A stretch of 64,000 nucleotides of DNA from an uncultured Pseudomonadales bacterium (GCA_958296025.1 OY282430.1:1240001-1304000); one strand, 5' to 3'; positions 50,378 to 60,660 are shown, counted from the first letter of the stretch. Translations and numbers: made by a program. Notes: generated by a model from the sequence alone, not told the origin.

Positions 50378-50570
50378 CGTCTCCTGGGGTGCTCGCCAGT
50401 TGGTGTCGTCCTTGAGCCGTTATAAGAGAAAAAGGGGGCTCGGCGCCGGCGCCGGTGCGCCAGCCCGTGCGGGGCTTCGGCCGGTACGGGACGCCTTAGG
50501 CGCAGCCTGGGTCTCCGCCTTGAACCACGACGGTTCAGGGCTAACCATCAGCGGCATCTTCGGGAGACTT
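50378..50570 (+). ncRNA. ssrS: 6S RNA
   Basis: About 190 bases that fold as a long imperfect duplex. The closing stem pairs GTCTCC (50379-50384) with GGAGAC (50563-50568). The 3' half contains CCTTGAACC, GGTTCAGGG and GCGGCATCTTCGGGAGAC, closely matching the 3' part of E. coli 6S RNA. 6S RNA mimics an open promoter and sequesters sigma70 RNA polymerase in stationary phase. A 14-bp palindrome of G and C (50441-50454) caps an internal stem. The location between zapA and ygfA is the standard one. Confidence 0.93.
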
Positions 50571-50668
50571 AACCTCCTTGGCTGGGTTGCGGAAGCTGCG
50601 GCGACCAATGAACCGATTTACCAACCCGCCCGCCGGCCTTAAGTGGGTCTGCGGCCTCGCTTCGCCAA

Positions 50669-51289
50669 GTGAGTGAGCGCACGGCCCTGCGCCGCCGCTA
50701 CCGGATGCGGCGGCGGCAGCTTTGTGCGCGGACGCAGCGGCTTCATGCCGAACGCATCTGCCGCCACTTCATGGCCTCACCCCTGCTTTGGCGGTCGCGG
50801 CGCATCGCCGCCTACCTAAGCTTCGATGGTGAACCGGATCTCCGCCCCTTGCTGCGCCGTCTGCACGAAGTAGGCAAAATGCTGGCCCTACCCGTGGTGG
50901 AGGATGGCAACCGAATGAGCTTTTTCGTCCAGCATCCGGACGCCCCGCTGGTCATCAACCGCTTCGGCATCGAGGAGCCTGCCCCACAAGCCCCCTGGAT
51001 GCATTCCTTGGCCTTGGACTTGGTGCTGATGCCGCTGGCCGCGTTTGACGGCCAAGGCAACCGCTTGGGCATGGGCGGCGGCTTCTACGACCGCTGCTTT
51101 GGCCCCATGCCCTCCCGGATGCGCCCGCTGTTGGTGGGCGTCGCCCATTCCATCCAACAGGCTGACGGCCTGCCTGCCGCCCCTTGGGATGTTCCCATGG
51201 ATGCCGTGCTCACCGAAAACGGCTGGTGGCCTTGCGGCAGCCGATTGGGATTCCTCAGTCAGCGCATCTCGAGCTTGCTAGGATTCTGA
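50669..51289 (+). CDS. ygfA: 5-formyltetrahydrofolate cyclo-ligase
   Basis: Converts 5-formyl-THF to 5,10-methenyl-THF with ATP. The 206-residue protein has an N-terminal basic helix (RRRYRMRRRQLC), the substrate loop FGIEEPAP and the phosphate-binding GNRLGMGGGFYDRCF. The GTG start at 50669 overlaps a GTGAGTGAG string. It ends one base before the ATG of def, and it is preceded by 6S RNA, with which it is commonly co-transcribed. Confidence 0.95.
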   Translation: MSERTALRRRYRMRRRQLCARTQRLHAERICRHFMASPLLWRSRRIAAYLSFDGEPDLRPLLRRLHEVGKMLALPVVEDGNRMSFFVQHPDAPLVINRFGIEEPAPQAPWMHSLALDLVLMPLAAFDGQGNRLGMGGGFYDRCFGPMPSRMRPLLVGVAHSIQQADGLPAAPWDVPMDAVLTENGWWPCGSRLGFLSQRISSLLGF

Positions 51290-51290
51290 C

Positions 51291-51821
51291 ATGGCGGTGC
51301 GCAAGATCATCCGCATGGGGCACCCAACCCTGCGCAAAGTGGCCCAACCCGTCGCTCCCGCGGCCATCGGCACCGCCGCCTTCGCCCGGCTGTTGGCGGA
51401 CATGATCGACACCTTGCACGACTACGGCGGCGTCGGGCTGGCCGCGCCGCAAATCGACGAATCCATCCGTCTCGCCATCATTGAAGTCCCCGGTGGCCCC
51501 ACCCGCTATGGCGAAGTGCCGTCGCTGCCCCTAACCGTGTTCGTCAACCCCAGGGTGCAAGTCATTGACGAAACCCTAAACGGCGTTTGGGAGGGCTGCC
51601 TCTCCGTGCCGGGCTTGCGCGGCTATGTCGAGCGGCCGGGCGGCGTCCGCGTCGATGCCCTGGATCGCCAAGGCCAGCCGCAAACCCTGGAACTCAGCGG
51701 CTTCCTAGCCACGGTGCTGCAGCACGAATTCGACCATCTGGACGGCAAGCTGTACATCGACCGTCTCGCCGACCCGGCCAAGCTGATGTTCGAGGAGGAG
51801 TTCCTGCGCTGGACCCAATGA
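51291..51821 (+). CDS. def: Peptide deformylase
   Basis: Removes the formyl group from nascent proteins. The three motifs are present: GGVGLAAPQ, WEGCLSVPG and QHEFDHLDG (the HEFDH helix at about residues 145-149, with the cysteine in EGCLS as the third metal ligand). It has 176 residues. fmt does not follow, unlike in E. coli. Confidence 0.97.
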   Translation: MAVRKIIRMGHPTLRKVAQPVAPAAIGTAAFARLLADMIDTLHDYGGVGLAAPQIDESIRLAIIEVPGGPTRYGEVPSLPLTVFVNPRVQVIDETLNGVWEGCLSVPGLRGYVERPGGVRVDALDRQGQPQTLELSGFLATVLQHEFDHLDGKLYIDRLADPAKLMFEEEFLRWTQ

Positions 51822-51896
51822 AACTGTTTCGGTCAGGTGCCGGCGGCCTGTCGAGAGACTTGCGCTTATGCAGCTTGGCGCCACGGGAAGCCAAGT

Positions 51897-51925
51897 TTGC
51901 AAAGGGCCTGACAAGGGCGTAGTGT
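51897..51925 (+). promoter_or_regulatory. Candidate promoter of the tiny gene pair
   Basis: TTGCAA (51897-51902), 17-bp spacer, TAGTGT (51920-51925). It would start transcription near 51932, ahead of an AGGGAAGAGG site and two in-frame starts (GTG 51950, ATG 51959). Confidence 0.45.
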
Positions 51926-51958
51926 CGGTTTGTCCCGTTCAGGGAAGAGGTGAACGGC

Positions 51959-52103
51959 ATGAGCGTAAGGAGATCCCTTTGGCTGGCTGGCGGGCGTTGG
52001 CTTGGTCGCGATCGTCGTCACAGGGGTTTCGACGGGCAGCACGGTGATTGTCGTTGAGGCCGACTCGGAGACGATTCGGGTGCCGGTTCAAGTGGACGGC
52101 TGA
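51959..52103 (+). pseudogene. Short membrane-peptide gene with apparent frameshift
   Basis: From ATG 51959 the frame reads MSVRRSLWLAGG and stops at 52055. Shifting by one base near 51990 instead continues GVGLVAIVVTGVSTGSTVI and on to a TGA at 52101. Joined, this makes a basic start, one hydrophobic helix and a short beta-like tail of about 46 residues. The stop of the shifted frame overlaps the start of the next gene, which suggests the shifted frame is the ancestral one. It may be a broken gene, a sequencing error or programmed frameshifting. No family recognised. Confidence 0.45.
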
Positions 52104-52192
52104 TGCGTTGCCCTCAGTTCGTCCTCTGCGCAGCGCTGCTGCTGGCCTGCCTGCCGACGATGAGTCCTGAGTTGCCAAGCGCCCACAGCTAG
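52103..52192 (+). CDS. Tiny lipoprotein
   Basis: A 29-residue peptide MRCPQFVLCAALLLACLPTM followed by SPELPSAHS. A hydrophobic core ends in LLLAC, a good lipobox, so the mature form would be a lipid-modified peptide of about 14 residues. The ATG overlaps the upstream TGA, indicating coupling. Too short for similarity; the case rests on the lipobox and overlap. Confidence 0.5.
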   Translation: MRCPQFVLCAALLLACLPTMSPELPSAHS

Positions 52193-52398
52193 GGGGAACC
52201 CGTGCTGCGGGCGCAGCGTACCCCGCTTAAAGCGGCCGCAGCGCCGGGCGTGCTTCGCCGAGCAGTTCGACCTCCAAGCCGTCCAAGGACAGCCGCTGGT
52301 TGGCCAGCATCTCCTCCAACACTTGGGCGCGTCGCACATAGCCCCTATGCGGGGCGCAGGCTTAGCGTGTGCGGTCAGAACGCAACCGCGCACCTTAC
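52193..52398. other. Intergenic remnant between tiny lipoprotein and ilvA
   Basis: A minus-strand frame at 52227-52310 reads MLANQRLSLDGLEVELLGEA to a TAA, with codon use like real genes but no start context, so it may be a gene scrap. GCCCC-TATGC-GGGGC (52341-52355) can form a short hairpin; there is no U-run. Confidence 0.35.
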
Positions 52399-53928
52399 TC
52401 AGCGCAAAAACAGCTCGCAGGCTGGATTGTCCGTTTCCTCCCAGTAGCGGTAGCCGATGCGGTTCAGGTAGGTGGAGAGCTTGCCGCGCTCGCTGGTTTC
52501 GGCCTCGAAGCCGGCCAGTACGCGGCCCCAGGCGGAGCCGTGGTTGCGGTAGTGGAACATGCTGATGTTCCAGCGGCTGCCGAGGCCGTCCAGGAACTGC
52601 ATCAGGGCGCCGGGGCGCTCCGGAAACTCGAAGCGGTACAGAAGTTCCGGCTTGCTGCGGATGGCGTGGCCGCCCACCATGTGCCGCACATGCACCTTGG
52701 CGGCCTCGTTGTCCGTCATATCGACCACTGGGTAACCCGCTTGGCGCAAGCGCTTCAACACCCGTTGGCGGCCTTGTGCCGAAGCCACCTGCACACCCAC
52801 ATAGACATGCGCCGCATCCGGGTCGGCGTAGCGGTAGTTGAATTCGGTGACGGCGTGGTCGCCCAGGGCGCGGCAGAAGCGGCGGAAGCTGCCGTGCCTC
52901 TCCGCAATGGTGACGCCCAGGACCGCCTCCCGCCGCTCGCCCACTTCGGCCCGTTCGGCAATGTGGCGCAGGCGGTCGAAGTTGACGTTGGCGCCGCTGA
53001 CGACGGCCACCAGTTTGCGCCCCTTTCCCCGTTCGCCGCGATGGCTGTTGACGTACTTCTTCAGGCCGGCCACGGCCAAGGCCCCGGCCGGCTCCGCCAC
53101 GGAACGGGCGTCGTCGAATACGTCCTTGATGGCGCCGCAGATTTCGTCGGTGGAGACGGTGACCACCTCATCCACGCAGACGCGGGCGATCTTGAAGGAC
53201 ATTTGCCCCACCTGCGCCACGGACACGCCATCGGCGAAGCGGTCCAAGCTGTGCAGCGGCAGGCGCACCCGGCGGCCGGCGGCCAGGGCGGCCTGCAGGC
53301 AGGCGGAGCCCTCCGCCTCCACGCCGATCACCTTGGTGGCCGGGCGCAGGTATTTGACATAGGCGCTGATGCCGGCGATCAGGCCGCCGCCGCCCACCGG
53401 CACGAACACTGCATCCGGGCCAGGGTGCTGGTTCATGATCTCCATGCCCACCGTGCCCTGCCCGGCGATCACGTCCGCATCGTTGTATGGATGGATCAGA
53501 ACATGGTTCTTGGCCTTGGCCAGGGCCTTGGCGCCGGTCGCCGCTTCGTCGTAGCTGTCTCCGTGCAGGATGACCTCAGCGCCCAGCCGCCGCACGGCCT
53601 TGACTTTGATTTCCGGCGTGTTGCGGCCCATGACGATGTGCGCCTTAACCCCCAGCTGCCGGGCCGCCAAGGCGACGCCCTGGGCGTGGTTGCCGGCGGA
53701 TGAGGCGATGACGCCCCGCGCCCGGTCCTTGGCGGAGGTGCGGGACAGCTTGTTGTAGGCGCCGCGCAGCTTGAAGGAGAAGATGGGCTGCAAATCCTCC
53801 CGCTTCAGCATCACCTCATAGCCGCGGCCCAAACGCTCGGAAATGCCGCGGGCGTATTGCAATGGCGTCTCAACCGCGACATCGTACACATGGGCCGCGA
53901 GAATTTTCTTGACGTAGGGCTCCAGCAT
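52399..53928 (-). CDS. ilvA: Threonine dehydratase, biosynthetic
   Basis: PLP enzyme making 2-oxobutanoate for isoleucine synthesis. The PLP lysine is K53 in [24 protein letters not shown] and [11 protein letters not shown] complete the cofactor site. At 509 residues it has the two C-terminal ACT-like regulatory domains (from about residue 330: [35 protein letters not shown]) that mediate isoleucine inhibition. Divergent from rpiA, as in E. coli relatives. Confidence 0.97.
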   Translation of the reverse strand: MLEPYVKKILAAHVYDVAVETPLQYARGISERLGRGYEVMLKREDLQPIFSFKLRGAYNKLSRTSAKDRARGVIASSAGNHAQGVALAARQLGVKAHIVMGRNTPEIKVKAVRRLGAEVILHGDSYDEAATGAKALAKAKNHVLIHPYNDADVIAGQGTVGMEIMNQHPGPDAVFVPVGGGGLIAGISAYVKYLRPATKVIGVEAEGSACLQAALAAGRRVRLPLHSLDRFADGVSVAQVGQMSFKIARVCVDEVVTVSTDEICGAIKDVFDDARSVAEPAGALAVAGLKKYVNSHRGERGKGRKLVAVVSGANVNFDRLRHIAERAEVGERREAVLGVTIAERHGSFRRFCRALGDHAVTEFNYRYADPDAAHVYVGVQVASAQGRQRVLKRLRQAGYPVVDMTDNEAAKVHVRHMVGGHAIRSKPELLYRFEFPERPGALMQFLDGLGSRWNISMFHYRNHGSAWGRVLAGFEAETSERGKLSTYLNRIGYRYWEETDNPACELFLR

Positions 53929-53963
53929 GGGGTGTGACCGGCGAACTCAAGGAGCGCAACAGT

Positions 53964-54629
53964 ATGGCGCAAAGTGCCCTAAAACGCTTGGCCGCTGAAG
54001 CGGCGTTGGCCCACATTGAGCCGCGGCTGGGGCGCAAGACCCTGGTGGGGGTGGGCACCGGCAGCACCGCGAACTGCTTCATTGACCTGTTGGCCCGGGT
54101 GCGGCACAAGTTTGACGCTGCGGTGGCCAGCAGCGAAGCCAGCGCCGAACGGCTTCGGCGCCAAGGCGTGCCGGTCATCGACCTAAATGCCGCGCCGGCC
54201 CTGGAGGTCTATGTCGATGGCGCCGACGAGGTGGACCCGCAGCGCCGCCTCATCAAGGGCGGCGGCGGCGCTCTGACCCGGGAGAAGATCGTCGCCGCCT
54301 GTGCCGGAGAATTTGTCTGCATCGTCGATGATTCCAAGCTGGTCTCCCAACTAGGCGCCTTCCCCTTGCCGGTGGAGGTGCTGCCGATGGCCCGGGGTCT
54401 GGCCGCCAGGGCGTTGCAGCGGCTCGGGGGAACCCCGGTTTGGCGCCAAGGCTTCCTAACGGACAACGGCAACATCATCCTAGATGTCAGCCATCTGCGC
54501 ATCGAGGATCCTTTGGCGCTTGAACGCGAAATCAACAACATCCCCGGAGCGGTCTGCAATGGCCTGTTCGCCGCCCATGCGGCGGATCTGGTGTTTGTCG
54601 CTGGCTTGCAGGGTGTGCGGCGAATTTAG
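53964..54629 (+). CDS. rpiA: Ribose-5-phosphate isomerase A
   Basis: A 221-residue pentose phosphate enzyme. Motifs: [39 protein letters not shown] and [17 protein letters not shown] 53964 follows an AAGGAG site; the frame is open ten codons further. Convergent with pgk, one base apart. Confidence 0.97.
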   Translation: MAQSALKRLAAEAALAHIEPRLGRKTLVGVGTGSTANCFIDLLARVRHKFDAAVASSEASAERLRRQGVPVIDLNAAPALEVYVDGADEVDPQRRLIKGGGGALTREKIVAACAGEFVCIVDDSKLVSQLGAFPLPVEVLPMARGLAARALQRLGGTPVWRQGFLTDNGNIILDVSHLRIEDPLALEREINNIPGAVCNGLFAAHAADLVFVAGLQGVRRI

Positions 54630-54630
54630 G

Positions 54631-55797
54631 TCAGCGCCTCGGCGAAGGATCATGTAGCGTCGCCACCCCTGGTAACGTCTTGCCCTCAATATAGGCCAGG
54701 AAGGCGCCGCCGCCAGTGGATAGGTAGGAGATGCCCTCGGCGACGCCGTATTTCTCGATGGCCGCCAGGGTGTCGCCACCGCCGGCGATGGAGAACGCGG
54801 GGCTTTGCGCCACCCCTTCGGCCAGCATCCGCGTGCCCTCGCCGAACTGGTCGAACTCGTACAAGCCGACTGGGCCGTTCCAGAGGATGGTGCCCGCCCC
54901 GGCCAACAGGGCTTTGCAGCGGCGGCTGGTTGCGGGGCCGATGTCCAGAATCAGATCGTCGTCCTGCACCTCATCCACAGGGCGGAGCACGGCGACTTCG
55001 TCCGCATCCACCCGCTTGCCCACCATCCAGTCCAGGGCTTGGACGATCTCCGTTTTCCGGGCCACCTGCCGGGCGGCGTCCAGCAGTTCCGGTTCGTAGA
55101 GGGAAAGGCCCACGGGCCGGCCGGCGGCGGCGGCGAAGGTGTTGGCGATGCCGCCGCCAACGATGATGCGGTCCACCAAGGACGCCAGGTGTGCCAAGGC
55201 GCCCAGCTTGGTGGAGACCTTGGCCCCGCCGACGATGGCCACCACGGGCCGGGGCGGGGATTGAAGGGCCTGTGTCAAGGCGTCGAGCTCCGCCGCCAGC
55301 AAGGGGCCGGCGCAGGCGATGGGGGCGTGCCGGGCCAGGCCCGCAACCGAGGCATGGGCGCGGTGGGCGACGGCGAAGGCGTCCATCACGAAGATGTCCG
55401 CCAGCGCCGCCAGCCGTTTGGCCAAGGCCCCGTCGCCGGCCTTTTCGCCCACTAGAAACCGCGTATTCTCCAAAAGCGCGATGGGGGCGTCGCCGCTGGC
55501 GGCGGCGGCGATGTCCGGCAGCAGGGGAACCGGGCGCTCCAGCAGTTGCGTCAACCGCTCGGCCACCGGCGCCAGAGAGCAGGCCGGGTCGAACCGGCCT
55601 TCCGTGGGCCGGCCAAGATGGGAGAGGATGAGGACACGGGCACCCCGGTCAAGGGCGGTGCGTAGGCTGGGCAGTGCGGCGCGAATGCGGGCGTCGCTGG
55701 CGATGGCGCCGCCGGCGAGGGGCACATTGAGGTCCTCCCGGATCAGCAGGCGCTTGCCGGCCAAGGCCAGATCTTCCATGCGCATAAAGGAGGTCAT
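54631..55797 (-). CDS. pgk: Phosphoglycerate kinase
   Basis: A 388-residue glycolytic kinase. It contains LLIREDLNVPL, ILSHLGRPTEG, VAIVGGAKVSTKLGAL and the nucleotide site SIAGGGDTLAAIEKYGV, and ends with the usual GGGAFLAYIEGKTLPGVA-type segment. Forty-two bp after tkt on the same strand; a shared operon is likely. Confidence 0.97.
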   Translation of the reverse strand: MTSFMRMEDLALAGKRLLIREDLNVPLAGGAIASDARIRAALPSLRTALDRGARVLILSHLGRPTEGRFDPACSLAPVAERLTQLLERPVPLLPDIAAAASGDAPIALLENTRFLVGEKAGDGALAKRLAALADIFVMDAFAVAHRAHASVAGLARHAPIACAGPLLAAELDALTQALQSPPRPVVAIVGGAKVSTKLGALAHLASLVDRIIVGGGIANTFAAAAGRPVGLSLYEPELLDAARQVARKTEIVQALDWMVGKRVDADEVAVLRPVDEVQDDDLILDIGPATSRRCKALLAGAGTILWNGPVGLYEFDQFGEGTRMLAEGVAQSPAFSIAGGGDTLAAIEKYGVAEGISYLSTGGGAFLAYIEGKTLPGVATLHDPSPRR

Positions 55798-55839
55798 CGC
55801 CGACCGGGCACCTATTGGGCCAAGCTAAGGCTAGCGAAA

Positions 55840-57834
55840 CTAGTCGTTCGCGTGGCAGGTGGCGAGTGTGCGCTGCACCGCCGCCACCAGATTTTCCGCC
55901 GTCATGCCCAAGGCGGCCATGGCTTCGGCGCCGGGCGCCGACAGGCCGAAGCGGTTGATGCCGACCACCGCCCCGTCGAGGCCCACGAAACGCCGCCAGT
56001 AGTCCGGGTGGCCGGCTTCCACGGCAATGCGCGCCCGGGTGCCGGGTGGGATGACGGCATCTTGGTAAACCTGTTCTTGGGATAGGAAGACATCGACGCT
56101 GGGCATGGACACCACCCGTACGCCCAAGCCCCGCCCGGCCAGCACTTCTTGCGCCGCCATCGCCAGCGGAACCTCGGCGCCGGTGGCGATCAGCAGGGCG
56201 TCCAATTGCCCGACTTCGCGCTTGAGCACATAGCCGCCGCGCCCGATGGCGGCGAACGCCTGGTCGTCCCGGGGTTGGCAAGGCAGCGCCTGACGGGTGA
56301 AGACCAGCGCCGTCGGCCCGTCCCCCCGCGCCGCCGCCTGCTGCCAGGCCACGGCGGATTCCACGGTGTCGCAGGGCCGCCAAGTGGAGAGGTTGGGGGT
56401 GGTGCGCAGGTTGGTCAGCTGCTCCACCGGCTGATGGGTCGGCCCATCCTCGCCGAGCGCCGCCGAATCATGGGTATAGACGAAGATGTTGGGGATGCCC
56501 GCCAGAGCCGCTAGGCGCACGGCGTTGCGGGCGTACTCCATGAACACCAGAAAGGTGCCGGAGAAGGGCCGAAAGCCGCCGTGCAGGGCCATGCCGTTGC
56601 AGATGGCCGTCATGCCGAACTCGCGTACGCCGAAGCTGAGGTAGCGGCTGTCCGGCGCCTCCCGCCATCTGGTGTTGTTGGAGCCGGTTAGGTCGGCCGA
56701 GCCGCCGAACATTTCCGGCAGGGCCGGGGCCAGGACGTCCAGGCACAGCTGCGAGGACTTGCGGGTGGCCGCCGGCTGCATTTGCTGTTGGGCTGAACGG
56801 GCTAAGGCCTGCAGCCCGGCGGCCCAGCCGTCCGGCAGCTTTCCGGCCAGGCGCCGCTCCAGCTCCTCCGCCAAGGCGGGATGTTCGGCTTGGTAGCGGT
56901 CAAAGCCGGCTTGCCATTGGGTTTGCCGGCGCTGGCCTTTCTCCACGCAACTCCAATCCGCGTAAACCTCCGCCGGCACCTCGAACGGTCCATGCGCCCA
57001 GCCGAGGGCTTGGCGGGCCGCCGCCACCTCGTCCTCCCCCAAGGGAGCGCCGTGAACGGCGGCGCTGCCCTGCTTGTTCGGGGCGCCGAAGCCGATGACG
57101 GTCTTGACGCAGACCAAGGTGGGCCGCCCGTCGCTGCGCATGGCGGTGTGCAGGGCCGTCTTGATGTCCGCCACCTCATGCCCATCCACGCCGCGTATCA
57201 CGCGCCAGCCGTAACTTGCAAAGCGCCCCGCCACATCCTCGGTGAACCAGGCGGCCACATCGCCGTCGATGGAGACGCCGTTGTCGTCATACAGGCAGAT
57301 TAGTTTGCCAAGCTTCAGGGTGCCGGCCAAGGACGCGGCTTCATGGGAGATGCCTTCCATCAGGCAGCCGTCCCCCACCACCACCCAAGTGCGGTGGTCG
57401 ATCACGGCATGGCCGGGCCGGTTGAACGCCTCCGCTAGGCGCGCCTCCGCCAAGGCCATGCCCACGGCGTTGGCGAAGCCCTGCCCCAAAGGCCCGGTGG
57501 TGGTCTCCACACCGGGGCACTCCCCGTATTCCGGGTGGCCGGCGGTCTTGGAGTGTAGTTGCCGGAACGCTTTAAGGTCGTCCAAGGAAACCTCGTAGCC
57601 GGTGAGATGCAGCAGGCTGTACAGGAGCATGGAGCCGTGCCCGTTGGACAGCACAAAGCGGTCCCGATTCGGCCAGGCAGGGTCTTGGGGATTGTGCGCC
57701 AGCAGCTCCCGCCACAGCACCTCCGCCACGTCCGCCAGACCCATCGGCGCCCCCGGATGCCCAGAATTGGCCCTTTGTACGGCATCCATGGAGAGGGCCC
57801 GAATGGCGTTGGCCCGTTCAGCGCGGGACGACAT
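55840..57834 (-). CDS. tkt: Transketolase
   Basis: A 664-residue thiamine diphosphate enzyme of the pentose phosphate and Calvin pathways. Motifs: [20 protein letters not shown], the TPP site [15 protein letters not shown], and [13 protein letters not shown] with [12 protein letters not shown] in the pyrimidine domain. ATG 57834 is taken; 20 more codons upstream are open but lack similarity. Upstream of pgk. Confidence 0.97.
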   Translation of the reverse strand: MSSRAERANAIRALSMDAVQRANSGHPGAPMGLADVAEVLWRELLAHNPQDPAWPNRDRFVLSNGHGSMLLYSLLHLTGYEVSLDDLKAFRQLHSKTAGHPEYGECPGVETTTGPLGQGFANAVGMALAEARLAEAFNRPGHAVIDHRTWVVVGDGCLMEGISHEAASLAGTLKLGKLICLYDDNGVSIDGDVAAWFTEDVAGRFASYGWRVIRGVDGHEVADIKTALHTAMRSDGRPTLVCVKTVIGFGAPNKQGSAAVHGAPLGEDEVAAARQALGWAHGPFEVPAEVYADWSCVEKGQRRQTQWQAGFDRYQAEHPALAEELERRLAGKLPDGWAAGLQALARSAQQQMQPAATRKSSQLCLDVLAPALPEMFGGSADLTGSNNTRWREAPDSRYLSFGVREFGMTAICNGMALHGGFRPFSGTFLVFMEYARNAVRLAALAGIPNIFVYTHDSAALGEDGPTHQPVEQLTNLRTTPNLSTWRPCDTVESAVAWQQAAARGDGPTALVFTRQALPCQPRDDQAFAAIGRGGYVLKREVGQLDALLIATGAEVPLAMAAQEVLAGRGLGVRVVSMPSVDVFLSQEQVYQDAVIPPGTRARIAVEAGHPDYWRRFVGLDGAVVGINRFGLSAPGAEAMAALGMTAENLVAAVQRTLATCHAND

Positions 57835-58100
57835 GTTGTGGCGGCCTTTGGTGGAGAGGCGAGTTATTTTCCTTGAGGGTTTGAGCGGAAGCAATGGCTA
57901 CTGCGGGCCAATGCCCCACTCCAGCTATGATGGCGGTGATGTTGGCCTCATCACCCAGCGCCCCTTGTGTGACCTGCTTGGCAAGGCTAGCGCAGACTTT
58001 CTGGGTCGCCAACAGGAAACTACAGGTCACAAAGATGGTGGCCCATGGGAAGGGGTGTGGGCTTTCATAGCAAAACACTGCTGCGCAGGAGTAGGCCGCC

Positions 58101-58985
58101 ATGCCGAAGGTTACGGATCTTGCCCTGTCCGGGCGTTTCCTGGTCACCAGCGAACTGAACCCTCCCAAAGGGGTGGACCTTGGGCCGTTGCTGGAGACCG
58201 CCGCCCGCCTCGCGCCCTTCGTGGATGCCTTCAACCTTACGGACTCGCACAGCGCCCGCATGAGCATGGCGCCCATAGGCGCGGCCCGGCGGCTTTTGGA
58301 TGCGGGGGTGGAGCCCATCCTGCAGATGACCGGTCGGGACCGGAACCGCATCGCCATCCAGGGAGACTTGTTGGCGGCGGCGGCCTTAGGCGTCTCCAAC
58401 GTGCTGCTGATGGGCGGCGACGCGCCAACGCAGGGCGACCATCCAAACGCCAAGGCGGTTTTCGACTTGGGGGCGGCGGAGATCATCGCCGCGGCGCGCG
58501 GATTGGGGGAAGGCCGGGACCTTGCCGGCAACTCCCTAAAGGGTGCGCCAGACCTCTGCGTCGGTGCCGTGGTCAACCCCGGCAGCCCCGATTTGGAGAC
58601 GGAGTTGCAGCGCATGGCCGCCAAGGTCGAGGCCGGCGCCCGTTTCTTCCAAACCCAGGCAGTCTATGACGTCGCCGCGTTCGAGCGCTTCGCCAAAGGC
58701 TTGGCGCGTTTTGACGGGCGGGGAGTGGCGGTCATCGCCGGCATCATTCCCATCAAGTCGGTGCGGATGGCCCGCTACCTCAACGCCAATGTGCCGGGCA
58801 TCGACGTGCCGGAGCCCCTCATTGAAGAGATCGCCGCCGCGTCCGAAGTGGCGGCGGTCAGCGCCTCCATCGCCGCCCGCACCATCGCCGGGCTGCAACC
58901 TCTGTGCCAAGGAGTGCATTTGATGGCCCTAGGCCAGCCGGGGCTGATCCCAACTATCGTTGAGCAATCCGGCATCTCCCGGTAG
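58101..58985 (+). CDS. Methylenetetrahydrofolate reductase-like protein
   Basis: A 294-residue TIM-barrel protein of the MetF family. It has VTSELNPPKGVDLGPLLETA at the start, MTGRDRNRIAIQGDLLAAAALG, LLMGGDAPTQGDH and FFQTQAVYDVAAFERF near the FAD/folate site. It is typical of the MetF-like proteins that occur outside methionine operons and may work with other one-carbon enzymes. I leave the symbol blank because a standard metF role is not shown. No homocysteine-pathway gene is next to it. Confidence 0.85.
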   Translation: MPKVTDLALSGRFLVTSELNPPKGVDLGPLLETAARLAPFVDAFNLTDSHSARMSMAPIGAARRLLDAGVEPILQMTGRDRNRIAIQGDLLAAAALGVSNVLLMGGDAPTQGDHPNAKAVFDLGAAEIIAAARGLGEGRDLAGNSLKGAPDLCVGAVVNPGSPDLETELQRMAAKVEAGARFFQTQAVYDVAAFERFAKGLARFDGRGVAVIAGIIPIKSVRMARYLNANVPGIDVPEPLIEEIAAASEVAAVSASIAARTIAGLQPLCQGVHLMALGQPGLIPTIVEQSGISR

Positions 58986-59111
58986 CAGCCCGCCGGCAGT
59001 GCGTCGCGGAACGCGCCGCCGCACGGTTGGCGCGGACGTGGATTGACCCGGCTATCGAATGCCGTAAAGCATTGCCGTTGAGTTGTTCACCTGTTTCTTC
59101 CAGCGGAGCCT

Positions 59112-60326
59112 TTAAGGCGCTATTGTTCTGTCCCGTAATTCGTCCCGGAACTTCGGCGCGGCGATGGCTGTCAGCGCCTCGGCCCTCGCGCCTAGCGGCA
59201 GGTCGCGCAGGTGGGCCGCGCCGTATTCGGTGACCACGATGTCCACGTCGGTGCATAGGGCGGTGACGACCTCCACCTTCGGCACGATGCGGGAGGCGGT
59301 GCCATGGCGGGCGGTGGCGGTCATGGCGATGATGGAGCGACCGTTGCGGCTGGACTTGGCGGCGCGCATGAAGTCCACCGAGCCGCCGGTGCCGGAAATC
59401 CGCCGCCCACCCACCGCCTCCCCGTTGACCTGACCCGTCAAATCCACCTGGACGGCGGAGTTGATGGAGACGAACCCCGGCAACTGACGGATGACCGCCA
59501 CTTCGTGGGTGTAGTCCGCGCCCTTGAAGACCACTTGCGGCGCGTCCGCCAACCAGTCCAGCAGCGCTTTGCCGCCGAGCGCCATGCCGGCCACATGCCG
59601 CCCCCGGTCGATGGGCTTGTTGGCCCCCGTCAGCACCCCGCCGCGAATCAGGTTCATGCCGCCATCGTCGATCAGGCCGCCGTGCAGCCCCAGGTCGTTC
59701 TTGTCCGCCAAGGCGCAGAGGATGGCGGACGGGACGGCGCCGATGCCGGTTTGGATGCAGTCGCCGTCCTGAATCAGCCCTGCGGTCAGCTTGCCGATGG
59801 CTTTGGCGGTGGCGTCAATCCGTGCGGCCGGCATTTCCACTAAAGGGCGGGCGGTGGTCAGCACGGCATCCAAGCGGCCTGCGTCCGCCAAAGGGCAGCC
59901 GGCCGGCGCCGAAAACGCCTCGTTGCACTCCGCCAGCACGAACTTGGCGCTTTCCAGCGCCGCGCCAGTGAAGTCAACGTTGGGGCCGTGCCGCAACCGC
60001 CCGTCCCGTCCCCGCGCCACCTGAACGAGCGCCACGTCCACCCGGCACCGCAGGTACTCATGGAAGGCCCGCATTTGCGCGGGCAGGAAGTGCAGCCGCG
60101 CCGGGTCCGCTTGGCGCAGGTGCGGCGCCATGAACGGGGTGGTCATCCGATAGCTCGGATGCCAAGCGGTGAAGTCGATTTGGTTGACCCCGGGGATGGG
60201 GAACTGAATGAAGTGCAGGCCTTCCGGCAAGGCCGCCTCCCGTAGCGCGGCCAGCAACCCGGTCGGCTCATTGGCGGCCCCGCCCACAAAGAGGCGCTGG
60301 CCGGGCTGCAGGCAGGAAAGATCCAT
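59112..60326 (-). CDS. Acetyl-CoA hydrolase/transferase family protein
   Basis: A CoA-transferase of the acetyl-CoA hydrolase / 4-hydroxybutyrate CoA-transferase class. Signatures are NGPVFGP-like variants replaced here by GPNVDFTG, IQTGIGAVPSAILCALADK, LGLHGGLIDDGGMNLI and VSINSAVQVDLTGQVNGE, ending in VVTEYGAAHLRDLPLGARAE. ATG 60326 gives 404 residues; the frame is open to 60398. It is divergent from the ipd operon, so a CoA-handling role in the same catabolism is possible but inferred. Confidence 0.85.
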   Translation of the reverse strand: MDLSCLQPGQRLFVGGAANEPTGLLAALREAALPEGLHFIQFPIPGVNQIDFTAWHPSYRMTTPFMAPHLRQADPARLHFLPAQMRAFHEYLRCRVDVALVQVARGRDGRLRHGPNVDFTGAALESAKFVLAECNEAFSAPAGCPLADAGRLDAVLTTARPLVEMPAARIDATAKAIGKLTAGLIQDGDCIQTGIGAVPSAILCALADKNDLGLHGGLIDDGGMNLIRGGVLTGANKPIDRGRHVAGMALGGKALLDWLADAPQVVFKGADYTHEVAVIRQLPGFVSINSAVQVDLTGQVNGEAVGGRRISGTGGSVDFMRAAKSSRNGRSIIAMTATARHGTASRIVPKVEVVTALCTDVDIVVTEYGAAHLRDLPLGARAEALTAIAAPKFRDELRDRTIAP

Positions 60327-60660
60327 GATCCAGGTGAAGTCTCCGGCGGCCAAGATGCACGGGCCTGATTGTAGTGCGCTGGCGAGCCACTGCGTCAAGT
60401 GACGGCGTTGCTCGCTTGCAGCACAGGCCGATCGACCGAAGCGGCTCGCCTAGGCGTCGGCACTTATCCGCGTAGCCCTTCTTCTTACTTCGCACTTAGC
60501 ACAATCGGCGCCCCACCAGCCGCCCAAGGCTTGACAAGGGCCACGTCATTTTAACTGGTGGAAAATTCCTCATTGTGCAACTTGGGCTTTCAAAAACAGG
60601 CACAATGCGTAATGATTGGCTTGATTATTGACGGGGCTGCGGCCTTTGCCGGCGGGCGTG
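60327..60660. other. Divergent control region of the ipd operon
   Basis: 334 bp between the CoA-transferase gene and ipdA. AT content rises towards ipdA. A 7-bp inverted repeat (ATTGTGC 60572-60578, GCACAAT 60600-60606) is annotated separately. No confident sigma70 promoter. Confidence 0.4.
60572..60606. promoter_or_regulatory. Candidate operator: spaced inverted repeat
   Basis: ATTGTGC and GCACAAT are perfect inverted repeats 21 bp apart, 55 bp before ipdA, in a relatively AT-rich stretch. It may be a repressor site for the steroid genes; I cannot match it to a known KstR2 motif. Confidence 0.35.
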
